A stretch of 64,000 bases of DNA from Halomontanus rarus (GCF_017357405.1 NZ_CP071597.1:1798001-1862000); one strand, 5' to 3'; positions 36,931-46,006 are shown, counted from the stretch's first letter. Notes: generated by a model not told the origin, from the sequence alone. Made by a program: numbers and translations.

Positions 36931-37306
36931 TTGGCAAACATATTAGCTATCAGCCAATAATTCTTCCGTTCAGGTTACAGTATATCCGCATACACATTGC
37001 AAATCTCGTTCTTCTTTGCTACCCGGTCTGAGACCGATTCTCTCGTGTCGTATAGACTGCGAACGTAACGCTGTTACGTTTGCCATCTATCGGAGATGTT
37101 GACGGAGTCGTACTAAATAGACAGGGCGCGATTGCAGCGAGTGGTGGCTGCCATGCTAGATCACGATCGAGGTGCGTCGCCTACATTGGGGCGGGCTGGG
37201 AAAGCCGTAGGACGCGCCACTCGATCCTCTCGAGGCCCTCGAATGTAGAGTCGGCTGTTTCTCTCCACGGTAGAAACGCTAAGCTCTTCGCGCCCCTACA
37301 TAGCCT
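36931..37306. other. Divergent intergenic region with a strong palindrome
   Basis: Contains a perfect inverted repeat AACGTAAC-GCT-GTTACGTT (37062-37080) and, nearby, CGGTCTGAGACCG (37024-37036). No gene is visible. The first is a candidate operator; it lies 226 bp ahead of the regulator at 37307. Confidence 0.5.
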
Positions 37307-38119
37307 ATGACTGCGAGAATCGACACCATCCACTTCTTGGCCGCATCGGCCCACCGCGTCGGCGTCCTCGAAACGTTACGCGACGGACCGACCGCCCGTC
37401 GAGAACTGTGTGAGGCTACCGGCGCCTCCTCGCCGACCGTCGGACGGGTGCTCGCCGACTTCGAAGAGCGCAAGTGGATCGTTAGGGACGGCCACACGTA
37501 CGGGCTGACCCCCCTCGGCGAGTACGTCGCCGACCGGTTTCTGGCTCTCCGGGACGCGATGGAGATCGAAGAGAAGCTCCGCGACGTCTGGCAGTGGCTG
37601 CCGGTCGAGATGCCGGGCTTCTCCGTCGACCTCTTCGCCGACGCGGTGGTCTCCTACCCCGGACCGGGTTATCCCTACGAGCCCGTCGATCGTCTCAGCC
37701 AGCTCATCGCGTCGACCTCGTCGTTGCGCGGGTTCGACAACATCGTTTACAAGTCGAGCAACCTCGAGACGGCCTGCGGTGCGGTCCTCGAAGGAATGAC
37801 GTTCGAGTACGTGTTCACGCCCGAGGCCCTAGAGGGGATGTTCGTCTGGAACCCGGATCGGATCGTGGAGGTCACCGCCTGCGAGAACGCGACCGTCCTC
37901 GTCCACGACCACCTCCCCGACGGCGATCGCTGCGGCCTCGGCATCGTGGACGACCGGGCCGGAATCTGTTGCCACGACGCCGGGACCGGGGCGCTCGTGG
38001 CGGTCATCGACACCGACGCCCCGGAGGCCCGTGACTGGGCTATCTCGGTCTTCGAGCAGGTTCGCGCGGAGGCGACCCCGGTAGACCCCGCGGCCTTCGA
38101 GTCCCGCGCGCCGTCGTAG
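37307..38119 (+). CDS. ArsR-like winged-helix regulator with FilR1-type domain
   Basis: A 270-residue regulator. The winged helix is at the N-terminus (HFLAASAHRVGVLETLRDGP, ASSPTVGRVLADFEERKWIV), followed by a helical linker and a C-terminal sensing domain of the FilR1 middle-domain type (YKSSNLETACGAVLEGMTFE, VHDHLPDGDRCGLGIVDDRA). Such proteins are common haloarchaeal repressors or activators. The flavin monooxygenase gene follows in the same direction after 159 bp and may be its target. Confidence 0.85.
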   Translation: MTARIDTIHFLAASAHRVGVLETLRDGPTARRELCEATGASSPTVGRVLADFEERKWIVRDGHTYGLTPLGEYVADRFLALRDAMEIEEKLRDVWQWLPVEMPGFSVDLFADAVVSYPGPGYPYEPVDRLSQLIASTSSLRGFDNIVYKSSNLETACGAVLEGMTFEYVFTPEALEGMFVWNPDRIVEVTACENATVLVHDHLPDGDRCGLGIVDDRAGICCHDAGTGALVAVIDTDAPEARDWAISVFEQVRAEATPVDPAAFESRAPS

Positions 38120-38278
38120 CGCCACTAGCGACGACCGCCGCCATCGGTCTGGCAACCCGGTCAGCCGAGCGCCTCTGACGGAGCAGCCACCTGGCCGACC
38201 CGAGATTTCAGGGCGTGAAATCCTGCACGCGGCATCATCATTTCCTTCCGGCGCGTACGCGTACCGAGGAACGGACAC

Positions 38279-39439
38279 ATGATCGAACGACACGACACCG
38301 TCGTCATCGGCGGCGGCCAAGCCGGACTGGCGACCGGGTACTACCTGCAACAGCACGACCAGGACTTCGTCATCCTCGACGCGAGCAACCGCGTCGGCGA
38401 CGCGTGGCGAGCCCGCTGGGACTCCCTCCGGGTGTTCACCCCCGCCCGTTACTCGAGCCTGCCGGGGATGGACGTTCCGGGTACACAGTACGCCTTCCCT
38501 ACGAAGGACGAGGTGGCCGACTACCTGGAGACCTACGCCCAGCGGTTCGACCTACCCGTCGAACTCGGTGTCCGCGTGGACGGGCTGGAACGGAGCGGCG
38601 ATGGCTTGCTCGTCACCGCGGGCGACCGACGGATCGAGGCGGACAACGTCGTGGTGGCGATGGCGAGCTATCAGATCCCGACGGTCCCGGATTTCGCGGC
38701 AGAGCTCTCCGACGATATCGTCCAGTTGCATACGAGCGACTACCGCAACCCCGATCAGCTTCAGGACGGGGGCGTGCTCGTCGTCGGGGCGGGCAACTCC
38801 GGTGCCGAGATCGCCCTCGACGTCGCCGGCGCTTCTCGCCTCGGCGCCCACGAGCACGAAACGTGGCTGTCGGGCCGGGACGTCGGCCACGTGCCGTTTC
38901 ACATCGACTCGTGGGTCGGCCGTCACCTCGGGGTCCCGTTCGTGATGGGCGTGCTCTTCCACCGGATCTTCACCACGGGGACGCTGATCGGGCGCCGTAT
39001 TCGCCCGAAGGTGCTCTCACAGGGTGGCCCGCTGGTGCGCACGAAGCCGAGTGACCTGGCCGCAGCCGGCGTCGAGCGGGTGCCTCGCACGACCGGCGTC
39101 CGCGACGGTCGCCCTGTCGTCGGGGACGATGACGTTCTCGACGTCGAGAACGTCATCTGGTGCACTGGTTTCCGCCCTGACTTTTCGTGGATAGACCTTC
39201 CGATATTCGACGGGAAGGAACAGCCCAAGGAGCCCGTCCACGTGCGCGGTGTCGTCCCGGACGAGCCGGGACTATACTTCGTCGGCCTGTTCTTCCTGTA
39301 CGCGATGACGTCGGGGCTGTTCACCGGCGTCGGCAGGGATGCGGAGTACGTCGTCGACCACCTGACGTCGACGACGCGCCAGCAGCCGCCCCGTCCGAGC
39401 GATACCGGATCGGTGGACGGACTTCCACAGCAATCGTAG
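38279..39439 (+). CDS. Flavin-dependent monooxygenase / CzcO-like oxidoreductase
   Basis: A 386-residue FAD- and NAD(P)H-binding enzyme. The FAD Rossmann motif is VVIGGGQAGLATGYYL (residues 9-24), the second, NAD(P)H-type, VLVVGAGNSGAEIALD (about 165), and the late ATG-like motif is VIWCTGFRPDFSW. This is the class B flavoprotein monooxygenase/CzcO group, which oxygenates small organic substrates or oxidises thiols. Substrate unknown. The FxGxHxxx(Y/H) fingerprint of Baeyer-Villiger enzymes is not evident. Confidence 0.9.
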   Translation: MIERHDTVVIGGGQAGLATGYYLQQHDQDFVILDASNRVGDAWRARWDSLRVFTPARYSSLPGMDVPGTQYAFPTKDEVADYLETYAQRFDLPVELGVRVDGLERSGDGLLVTAGDRRIEADNVVVAMASYQIPTVPDFAAELSDDIVQLHTSDYRNPDQLQDGGVLVVGAGNSGAEIALDVAGASRLGAHEHETWLSGRDVGHVPFHIDSWVGRHLGVPFVMGVLFHRIFTTGTLIGRRIRPKVLSQGGPLVRTKPSDLAAAGVERVPRTTGVRDGRPVVGDDDVLDVENVIWCTGFRPDFSWIDLPIFDGKEQPKEPVHVRGVVPDEPGLYFVGLFFLYAMTSGLFTGVGRDAEYVVDHLTSTTRQQPPRPSDTGSVDGLPQQS

Positions 39440-39477
39440 TCGAGTTCGGCGTCGGCCCCGAGTCTGAGAACGGCCAG

Positions 39478-39600
39478 TCTCGCAGAAGTACCTTTTTCTC
39501 GTCGGGTTCGCTCGCGTTGCTCGCTCACCACTCCTCCAAAAATCTACGCTAAAAAGGCCGCTCATTCGCTTCGCTCGTTCGCGGGTGCTGCGCTTGTGGC
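39478..39600. repeat. Intergenic GCGAACGAGCGAA-type low-complexity element
   Basis: On the minus strand the stretch reads GCGAACGAGCGAAGCGAATG followed by AGCGGCCTTTTT, then GAGCGAGCAACGCGAGCG and AAAAGGTACTT. Short GAGCGAA-like units are a recurrent feature of haloarchaeal intergenic DNA. Possibly transcription-terminating. Confidence 0.4.
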
Positions 39601-39713
39601 CCGACCGCGGCGGTAACTCCTCACCCTATACTAAACAAATCATCCTTGTTCGAGATCGCACGTACAGTCGGACGAGGACTTTGCTTAGTGCACGTGCGAA
39701 CTTGTCAGGGAGT

Positions 39714-39896
39714 TTAAAACAAGTTAACGCGTTCAATAGCCAAGCCAACGATGTAGATACCTCCGAGCACTGCAAACGGAGAGATGAGAAGGGTAACTAC
39801 AACAAGGTCGCTGAGAGAGTCGCTAAGAAGGAGCAATACTGTGACCCCTCCGATACCCAGAACGGTTTCAAGGCGGAATGACCGACCTCGGGGCAT
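39714..39896 (-). CDS. Small two-span membrane protein
   Basis: A 60-residue protein starting MPRGRSFRLETVLGIGGVTV with two hydrophobic segments and ending GLAIERVNLF. The DNA is A/T-rich around it and it is divergent from the DUF7344 gene. No homology recognised; coding is likely but not certain. Confidence 0.5.
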   Translation of the reverse strand: MPRGRSFRLETVLGIGGVTVLLLLSDSLSDLVVVTLLISPFAVLGGIYIVGLAIERVNLF

Positions 39897-39923
39897 ATCT
39901 CCGTAAATGAAGATGGAGAGAAT

Positions 39924-40313
39924 ATGTCTTCCGCCTCAGCAGACCACAACTGTCTCTCTCCCAGATATCGTTCTTTTAGAGAGGAGGCGTCCGGGCCGAT
40001 AGAACGTGCATCACTGGACAGTATTTTCGATTTGCTCTCTCATCACCGCCGTCGCGCAGTGCTCGATTTACTTCTCACGCACGACCGACCGTTGACGCTC
40101 ACCGATCTTCGAAACGAAGTCGTTGCACGGGAGCGGGACACAGAAATCACGGAGATCCCCGAAAAACGGGTCAACGGGGTTCATGTGGACCTGTACCACG
40201 TACACATCCCAAAACTGGTCGAGGCAGGAGTCGCCACCTACGACCGAGAGAGGAAGCTCGTGGAACCAACGGAGAAACTCAGTCAGTTGGAACCCTTCTC
40301 CTCTCAACTGTGA
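39924..40313 (+). CDS. DUF7344-type winged-helix regulator
   Basis: A 129-residue protein. SIFDLLSHHRRRAVLDLLLT, VHVDLYHVHIPKLVEAGVAT and YDRERKLVEPTEKLSQL mark the DUF7344 winged helix. The N-terminal 25 residues are polar. It lies near a HalOD1 gene and an HTH-10 gene (both on the opposite strand), making another local cluster of small regulators. Confidence 0.85.
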   Translation: MSSASADHNCLSPRYRSFREEASGPIERASLDSIFDLLSHHRRRAVLDLLLTHDRPLTLTDLRNEVVARERDTEITEIPEKRVNGVHVDLYHVHIPKLVEAGVATYDRERKLVEPTEKLSQLEPFSSQL

Positions 40314-40396
40314 TTTCACCATCAGGTGTTCGTTTTCACCCTAACCGTGGCATTCCACAGTGAAACATATCGCTCGATACGGAACCGTACTGCCGA

Positions 40397-40741
40397 CTAT
40401 GCACCTGCTATTCGTTCGGCCTCGATTCTTCCTTCGCTGAATACTGTCACTTCAAATCCCTCGTACTCGAAGGAAGTACTGCCACGCTTCTCCGTACCGG
40501 TGATCGAATTCGTGAACAGATCATCGAGTGCATCCCCATCGATAGTATAATGAAGGGGCGCTAATTCGAGCGGATCTTTACTGGTGGCGGCTGCAATCAC
40601 GGTAACTACTGCCAGGGTTGTCGAATCAGAACTCTCATCGTACGTCGCCTGAAAGAGTTCCTCCTCGAGATCGCACTCAACAGCGCTCAGAGAGTCAACG
40701 ACATCGATGCTTCCGGGTGTTTCTTGAGAGGGCCTCATCAT
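40397..40741 (-). CDS. HalOD1 output domain protein
   Basis: A 114-residue protein with a 40-residue acidic N-terminal extension, then the HalOD1 pattern: LAVVTVIAAATSKDPLELAP, LHYTIDGDALDDLFTN and TSFEYEGFEVTVFSEGRIEA. It starts MMRPSQ; either Met may initiate. It is 74 bp downstream of the HTH-10 gene on the same strand and probably co-transcribed with it. Confidence 0.85.
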   Translation of the reverse strand: MMRPSQETPGSIDVVDSLSAVECDLEEELFQATYDESSDSTTLAVVTVIAAATSKDPLELAPLHYTIDGDALDDLFTNSITGTEKRGSTSFEYEGFEVTVFSEGRIEAERIAGA

Positions 40742-40815
40742 AACTCACGACGTGCGCCACCGGGTTGACGTCGGGTTTTGCTCTCGCAACACTCTTTTAA
40801 GTACCGTTTTAAGTG

Positions 40816-41466
40816 TTATTCTTGAGACGTTATCAACGTGCTCGCGACGAGCCGTCGAATGCCACGCTGCAACCGTGACGAAACCGCTTGCCTGGTGATC
40901 TCGAGTTCCGCTGCGAGATCGTCCTGGGTCGCGTCTCGTGGCGAATCGAAGTACCCGCGAGAATACGCCAACACCAACGCTGTCCGTTGCCCCGCTGTCA
41001 GATCGTACTCACGATCCGATTTGAGTGATGAGAGTGCGTGAAGCTGGGTGAGTTCGATAGGGATATCGTGTTCCCGGCAGTATGTTTGAAAATCCGATAT
41101 TTCTTGTTGTTCATCGGCGCGGATTTCAAATGTCCACTTTTCTGCGTCTCCGATCCCGGAAAGGAGATCGACCTCCGTGTTGGTGATCGCCGTGAGAACA
41201 CTCTCGTGATCGAGGTTCCACTCAATCCGGACAAACATCTGCCCCTCCACTTCATCGATTATCTTCAACTGGTCGATTCCGATGTCGTCACTCAAATCGG
41301 TCGTGAGGTCGTCGGTGTTGTCGGCATAAATCCAGAAGTAGGGGATTATCGCTTCGTTCGTGGGAACGATTCGATCCAGTTCGATAGTGGCATCGGCCAG
41401 TTGATCGAAAACGGCGCTCAGCGGAAAGTCTTCTTGGTCGATGGTGAATGAGGCTTCAATGGCCAT
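40816..41466 (-). CDS. Bat-like HTH-10 transcriptional regulator
   Basis: A 216-residue regulator starting MAIEASFTIDQEDFPLSAVF, the usual opening of short bacterio-opsin-activator-like proteins, which sets the start over an in-frame codon 75 bases upstream. An alpha-beta sensing domain fills residues 1-155; the HTH-10 domain is at the end (LTAGQRTALVLAYSRGYFDS, ITRQAVSSRLQRGIRRLV). Paired with a HalOD1 gene downstream. A degraded palindromic repeat lies about 80 bp upstream. Confidence 0.9.
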   Translation of the reverse strand: MAIEASFTIDQEDFPLSAVFDQLADATIELDRIVPTNEAIIPYFWIYADNTDDLTTDLSDDIGIDQLKIIDEVEGQMFVRIEWNLDHESVLTAITNTEVDLLSGIGDAEKWTFEIRADEQQEISDFQTYCREHDIPIELTQLHALSSLKSDREYDLTAGQRTALVLAYSRGYFDSPRDATQDDLAAELEITRQAVSSRLQRGIRRLVASTLITSQE

Positions 41467-41548
41467 AGAGACGACTAGCGGTACGTCCCTTTGAGTTAGT
41501 CGCAGTTGTCGGAGCACTCTGCGGAAAGACTCTTCGGTCAAACAGTGC

Positions 41549-41588
41549 TACGAAGCCACTGGACGTCAATCTCCTTCCAGTATTATTG
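41549..41588 (+). repeat. Degraded or core-less palindromic repeat, copy D
   Basis: TACGAAGCCACTGGACGTCA followed by ATCTCCTTCCAGTATTATTG resembles the two outer arms of copies B and C joined without the inner hairpin. It is upstream of the HTH-10 gene. The match is imperfect. Confidence 0.4.
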
Positions 41589-41674
41589 GGCGTGTCACCA
41601 ATATTATTACGCTCGGAAATATTGAGAAATATCGTATAGAGATTGATGTACTACACTGTAACAAAGGCGAGGTC

Positions 41675-41698
41675 GTCACAGACCGTTAGGTCCGTGAC
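41675..41698 (-). terminator. Hairpin behind the amide-hydrolase gene
   Basis: GTCACAGACC-GTTA-GGTCCGTGAC forms a 10-bp stem with one mismatch, 24 bases past the stop of the gene at 41722-42717. In that direction it is followed by TTTGTTACAGTG, so it may help terminate transcription. Confidence 0.4.
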
Positions 41699-41721
41699 CG
41701 CCGACGTGCCCGCAGTTCGGA

Positions 41722-42717
41722 TCAACCCGATGAAGCGGAAACGCCAAGAAACTCGAATGGTCCAGTCTCGACGAGTTCAGTGGCGACATCGCCAGCGAAG
41801 ACGTTCGCCTGATTCTCACCGAGCGGCAGCGATCGAACTCCGGCATCGGAGGCGAAGTCGATTCCATCGAAATCCAACCAGAAGACGTTCGGTGAGAGCG
41901 CCGACTCGAAGTAGTAGCGTCGAGTTCGGTGATCGGCGACCGTGCGCCAACGCGTCGAGGCGATATGTGGTTCGTTCGGTGTACTGATGCCGTAGGGCAC
42001 GGAAACGTTGCGGATCGCGCCGAAGACGCTCGCCGTTGCGGTTCGACGATTCTGAGTTTGCGGAATTGCGTCCACGTAGAAACTTGCGCGGGCGAATCGG
42101 TCAGCCGGACGACTCGTTCCTGGTAACATGACGGTTCCGCCGATCGCCGACCAGTACTCGTCGAGTGCGAGTTGCTGGTCGAACGGCGGGGAGTTCGTCA
42201 TGACCTGATATTCCCGGTCGTGATGAATCGTTAATTCGCCGTCGACGTACTCGAGGATGGCGCTGTCACCCGTGGCGTCCGAGAGAGACAGGTGTAGGGT
42301 GGCGAACCGGTTTTCGGTTGGGATTTCGTCGGAAACGACGACGAAGTCCTCTTTCCGGTGGTTCTCGACCGCCTCGGCGACCGTCGCGAAGTTGTCGAGG
42401 ACGTACTGCGCCCACAGCGAGACCGCCAATCCGGGTGTATCACCGTCCCACTCGGGGTACTCCGATTCGGTGAGCCACAGGATGTTTGCGGCCAGACCCG
42501 CCTCGTTCATTCCGTCGGTCGTCGCGATGTCGTACGCGGACGCGATAACACTGCCGTACTCGGCAGTCCATTCTATCGAGGCCGGGCCGACGTTGCCCGT
42601 TCGCTCCATTCCGCGCGGGAATACCCAGATGTTGGTCCCAATCTCGCTGTGCCAGTCCATCGACCGAGCGGTGAGCACGATGTCCTCCGGTCCGAGATAC
42701 ACCAATCGGGTACACAT
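41722..42717 (-). CDS. Linear amide C-N hydrolase, choloylglycine hydrolase family
   Basis: A 331-residue N-terminal nucleophile (Ntn) hydrolase. After removal of Met1 the catalytic nucleophile is Cys2 (MCTRLVYLG); Arg and Asp of the site are seen in TARSMDWHSEIGTNIWVFPR and an Asn in TNSPPFDQQ. Length and motifs fit the penicillin-V-acylase/bile-salt-hydrolase family, whose members cleave linear amide bonds, including quorum-type N-acyl amides in some bacteria and archaea. No signal peptide is evident. It stands alone. Confidence 0.9.
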   Translation of the reverse strand: MCTRLVYLGPEDIVLTARSMDWHSEIGTNIWVFPRGMERTGNVGPASIEWTAEYGSVIASAYDIATTDGMNEAGLAANILWLTESEYPEWDGDTPGLAVSLWAQYVLDNFATVAEAVENHRKEDFVVVSDEIPTENRFATLHLSLSDATGDSAILEYVDGELTIHHDREYQVMTNSPPFDQQLALDEYWSAIGGTVMLPGTSRPADRFARASFYVDAIPQTQNRRTATASVFGAIRNVSVPYGISTPNEPHIASTRWRTVADHRTRRYYFESALSPNVFWLDFDGIDFASDAGVRSLPLGENQANVFAGDVATELVETGPFEFLGVSASSG

Positions 42718-43245
42718 CTACGGTCTCCCTCCCGTCTCTCGACAATTGTCCAACATGATCACATCGCACGTCAAGCAAGAAAATAAGTTCAGTGTAGGAC
42801 CAACTGATATGTTCTGGCTGAGTAGGGACTGGACCTCGAGCATCTACAGATGGACATGGCGAACGTCTCGATACTCGACCCCGAGGCGGTTCACTCAGGA
42901 ACTCTGAGACAGAAGAGTCGCCTTTGCGTAGTTTAGCATACAAACCGAACTGTTGCTCTGCGGACGCGCCCTCGGCAAAATCTCGAGAGAGCAAAGCTCT
43001 CTCGGAGCTGGCAGGATCGAAGCCTCCGCTTAGCTTCGACGAAAAGTACTTCCCTTCCCCTACGGGTCGATCGTCGGCCCGCTCTCCCGTCGGCCGCTCG
43101 CGGAGCGCTTCGAGCGTCGGACCGGCTTTTTGTCCGCATTGGCAGTGTACGAGTCGCCGTCTTTTATTTTTGACATTCTGGACACCGTGGTACGCATACG
43201 GGTCGAAGTATTAACAGTGGTCCGGTCGCACAGTGGCGCATAGAG
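42718..43245. other. Divergent intergenic region with two hairpins
   Basis: Two perfect inverted repeats: CGAGAGAGC-AAA-GCTCTCTCG (42984-43004) and TCGAAGC-n9-GCTTCGA (43017-43039). A TATA-like AAGTATTAACAG near 43207-43216 precedes the PAP2 gene by about 32 bp. A 39-codon minus-strand frame (43060-43179, start MSKIKDGDSYTANADKKPVR) is not convincing. Confidence 0.5.
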
Positions 43246-44166
43246 ATGTTCGGCGATGGCCGGGGAACCGAAATCGGCGAGGCACTTCGCGGATTGGAAC
43301 AGGACCCCGTTATCGTTCTCTTTGCGCTGTTGACCCAACTCAGCGACGTCTGGTTTCTCTTTCTGCTGGGCGGTGTACACTACATCGCCGGCGACGAACT
43401 CCCGCAGTGGGGAATCGAACGTCGACATGGCTTGTTCGTCCTCGGACTCTTACTCACGTATGTTGCTCTCATCGGAGTGCTCAAGCAGTTTTTCATGCTC
43501 CCGCGACCGCCGGGAGCTGGTACCCCGCCGGATATTCAGTGGATTCCGCCCGTCCTTCACGGGGTGTTCGCTGATATTTCGACGGCTGATGGGTACGGGT
43601 TTCCGAGCGGCCACGCCCTCGGGAGTTCGCTCGTGTGGGGCGGATTTGCGCTCGTTGTCGGAAAGGGAAAACGGTCGCGTTCGTGGCTCGCCCTCGCGGG
43701 CGTCGTGATCGTTATCGTCTCACTTGCACGAGTCATCTTGGGAGTTCACTACATCATCGACGTCGTCGTCGGGACCGTCATCGGGCTCGTAGTGCTGGGG
43801 GTACTCTACGAGGTCGCTAATCGCGGTACTGCCCCCGGCCGGGTACTCGTCGTCGCCGCAGGTATCGGAGTGCTGGGATTGCTTCAGGGATTCACCTTCG
43901 AGAGCGTGGCCGCAGTCGGGAGCGCCGTCGGCGCGTGGCTCGTTTGGCGTGCCGTCGCTGATTCGACACCAGCCCACCCATCGAATCGCCGAGAGATTGT
44001 CGCAGGTCTCGCCGTCTTCGGACTCGCGGGTGGTCTCTTCGTCCTCTTGTATTCCATCGAACCACCACTGCTAGTCACGTTTTTCGGCACTGCGATCGCC
44101 GTCGGCGGTGTCGTCGGCGCACCGCTGATCGGGACGCAACTCGTCGAACAGTCAGGAGGAGGATAG
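43246..44166 (+). CDS. PAP2-family membrane phosphatase
   Basis: A 306-residue membrane protein with about nine spans. The three PAP2 signature pieces are present: KQFFMLPRPP (KxxxxxxRP form), GFPSGHALGSS (PSGH) and SLARVILGVHYIIDVVVG (SRxxxxxHxxxD form, here with A for the second residue). It likely removes phosphate from lipid or isoprenoid phosphates at the membrane. The C-terminal 120 residues are extra hydrophobic helices. Confidence 0.9.
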   Translation: MFGDGRGTEIGEALRGLEQDPVIVLFALLTQLSDVWFLFLLGGVHYIAGDELPQWGIERRHGLFVLGLLLTYVALIGVLKQFFMLPRPPGAGTPPDIQWIPPVLHGVFADISTADGYGFPSGHALGSSLVWGGFALVVGKGKRSRSWLALAGVVIVIVSLARVILGVHYIIDVVVGTVIGLVVLGVLYEVANRGTAPGRVLVVAAGIGVLGLLQGFTFESVAAVGSAVGAWLVWRAVADSTPAHPSNRREIVAGLAVFGLAGGLFVLLYSIEPPLLVTFFGTAIAVGGVVGAPLIGTQLVEQSGGG

Positions 44167-44338
44167 ACCGACTCGGCGTTACTATTCCCCTCCCCTCCCT
44201 GCAGTGACGATCGCTGGTCACTGGAAGGCGGTCACTCCTCGAGCGGCTCGATCGCTCGAGCGAGTCGCGAAACTCGAGCAGTATGTCCATCAAAACCGTC
44301 GCAAAAAGCGTCCGCCAGAGACGAAAAGCAGCCCGCAC

Positions 44339-44554
44339 CTATGGCTCTGTTCGCGTCTCGAACGTCGACGTCGACATCGATCCCTCGAGACCCGGTTCGA
44401 CGTCGGTCACCGGCTCACGCCCCTCGAGGATCCATCGACAGCCGGACCACCGAGAGGTGGCTCGATCGTGACCCTCGTCCGTACGCTCGAACGCGACTTT
44501 CCGAACGATCCCGTCGGTGCCGCGCCAGCGGACGACGACATCGCGGTCAATCAT
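44339..44554 (-). CDS. Small hypothetical protein
   Basis: A 71-residue frame starting MIDRDVVVRWRGTDGIVRKV, with good codon bias and a WRGTDG...RWILEGREPVTDVE pattern. Its ATG overlaps the stop of an upstream minus-strand frame ending VSPVDTLVDVLTELNGDD (ATGATTGA), which hints at a coupled pair, though the upstream frame is broken. Family not recognised. Confidence 0.45.
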   Translation of the reverse strand: MIDRDVVVRWRGTDGIVRKVAFERTDEGHDRATSRWSGCRWILEGREPVTDVEPGLEGSMSTSTFETRTEP

Positions 44555-44978
44555 CGCCGTTCAACTCCGTGAGGACGTCCACGAGGGTGTCCACTGGAGA
44601 GACCGGATGATCGGCCCAGCCGACGGGACCTCGTTCGACAAACACGATCCAGTCACCGACGTCTTTGCCGTCGTCTCGTCGAGATCGTCGATGCGTACCA
44701 CCGGACCACCAACGCGGAACCGCGGGACTGCGTCCGCGATCCGCTCACGGTCGTGTTCCGAGAAGAAACTCGGCGACGACGTCGACGTCCTCGAGGAGCA
44801 CTTCCCCGAAGTGTACGAGATGATCGTCGAAGCGGTGTGCGATCGCGGTTTCGAGTAGCGCCACCCACGTACGGCACTACGCCGGCACAATTCTGGTCAC
44901 AACCTCGAGAAGCCGGCGTGACGAAGCAATTGGATTTCAGGACGGGAGTTCTGAGACGTCTCTTACTCTAAACCCAGA
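44555..44978. other. Degenerate coding-like region, strand uncertain
   Basis: Minus-strand fragments (EHDRERIADAVPRFRVGGPV, then in another frame DGKDVGDWIVFVERGPVGWA up to ELNGDD) and plus-strand fragments (VEIVDAYHRTTNAEPRDCVR, then KLGDDVDVLEEHFPEVYEMI) all show high third-position GC but each is interrupted by frame changes. At least one decayed gene is probably present; I cannot decide which strand. Confidence 0.4.
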
Positions 44979-45827
44979 TCAGTCACTCCCAAATGGAAGG
45001 TTCCCCAAGAAGTCGTCACTTTGGTAGTCGAGATGATCCAGCCGCGAACCTAACAGCTCGCGGACGAGGACGACGAGGGGGTTAGTCGCTCCCTCACCGA
45101 TCATCGCAACTTCCGTTTTCGTCCCATCGGAAGCTTCGTTCCAGAGACCGACCGCGACCGTCTCGCGGTCGGTAACGATGAGCCGACTTATTTTCGGACA
45201 GCTCGACTGATCGTACAGCCAATCCATCTGTGGATCCCATATTGTCGCTTCCGGAAGGGACTCTCGAAAGAACTCCCGAGCGTTCTGGTTTTTCGTGCCA
45301 GCGTAGAACTCGACTCCCCGCTCGATCGCGTTCTCCGCGTGCGGGAGGCACTCCTCGTCGAGCAACTCGTCGGAAGCGTAGATCAGAAAGAGTTCGTTCT
45401 CGGCCTTATCGGTCGCTTCTCGGTAATATTTGTATATGTCCTCGCTCCCCTCGAGTAAGCCAACGGCACCGTCGAGTCTGCAGCCCGTCCTGAATCGCGA
45501 GAGAAATTCGTCGAATACCTCGACGTCCATCCACTCGGCATCGACTGCCGAGGGAGTACGATCGGTGACGAGGTTTTCGTCGAAGTCGTACTCGATCAGA
45601 CCCGCCTCGTCGAGTCGGGGAAGGTAGTTGTGATGCAACGAGATGGTCATTTGCTCGAGTTCGTTCTCGAAGTCCGACGAGCGAACGGGAGTCGCTCCTT
45701 CCGAAACGATTCGATCAGCGATCTCGGCCACCGAGAATTCCCGATCAGCGTCTGTGAGAAGCGATAAAATCGCACGATTAGTGCTGTCCGCGAGCAGCCG
45801 AACGAGTTCTTCTTCCTGCAGATCCAT
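44979..45827 (-). CDS. Winged-helix (DUF7344-type) regulator with TrmB/PLD-like sensing domain
   Basis: A 282-residue protein. The N-terminal winged helix (LADSTNRAILSLLTDADREF, LHHNYLPRLDEAGLIEYDFD) resembles DUF7344 domains. From about residue 125 comes an alpha-beta domain (SEDIYKYYREATDKAENELF, IYASDELLDEECLPHAENAI, ISRLIVTDRETVAVGLWNE) like the phospholipase-D-related C-terminal domain of TrmB-type regulators. Catalytic HKD motifs are not present, so it is probably a sensing domain. Monocistronic. Confidence 0.85.
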   Translation of the reverse strand: MDLQEEELVRLLADSTNRAILSLLTDADREFSVAEIADRIVSEGATPVRSSDFENELEQMTISLHHNYLPRLDEAGLIEYDFDENLVTDRTPSAVDAEWMDVEVFDEFLSRFRTGCRLDGAVGLLEGSEDIYKYYREATDKAENELFLIYASDELLDEECLPHAENAIERGVEFYAGTKNQNAREFFRESLPEATIWDPQMDWLYDQSSCPKISRLIVTDRETVAVGLWNEASDGTKTEVAMIGEGATNPLVVLVRELLGSRLDHLDYQSDDFLGNLPFGSD

Positions 45828-46006
45828 TACCCGAGAATACCGATGAGGGGTAATAACAACGAGGGCTCAGTTCAACAGCGAAGTTTCGAAATGTAGTTCA
45901 TCACGATTTAGGTACGGTCGTGTTCCTGTCGGAGTCTTCCAGATGTCTGTCGAACACCCAACCAGAACCCAGTTTACATCGATCAGGCGAGAAATGTCGT
46001 TCGTGA

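Noticed and set aside
43060..43179. 39-codon minus-strand frame starting MSKIKDGDSYTANADKKPVR
   Set aside because: Basic, no motif, overlaps the low-complexity intergenic element; not convincing as a halophile protein.
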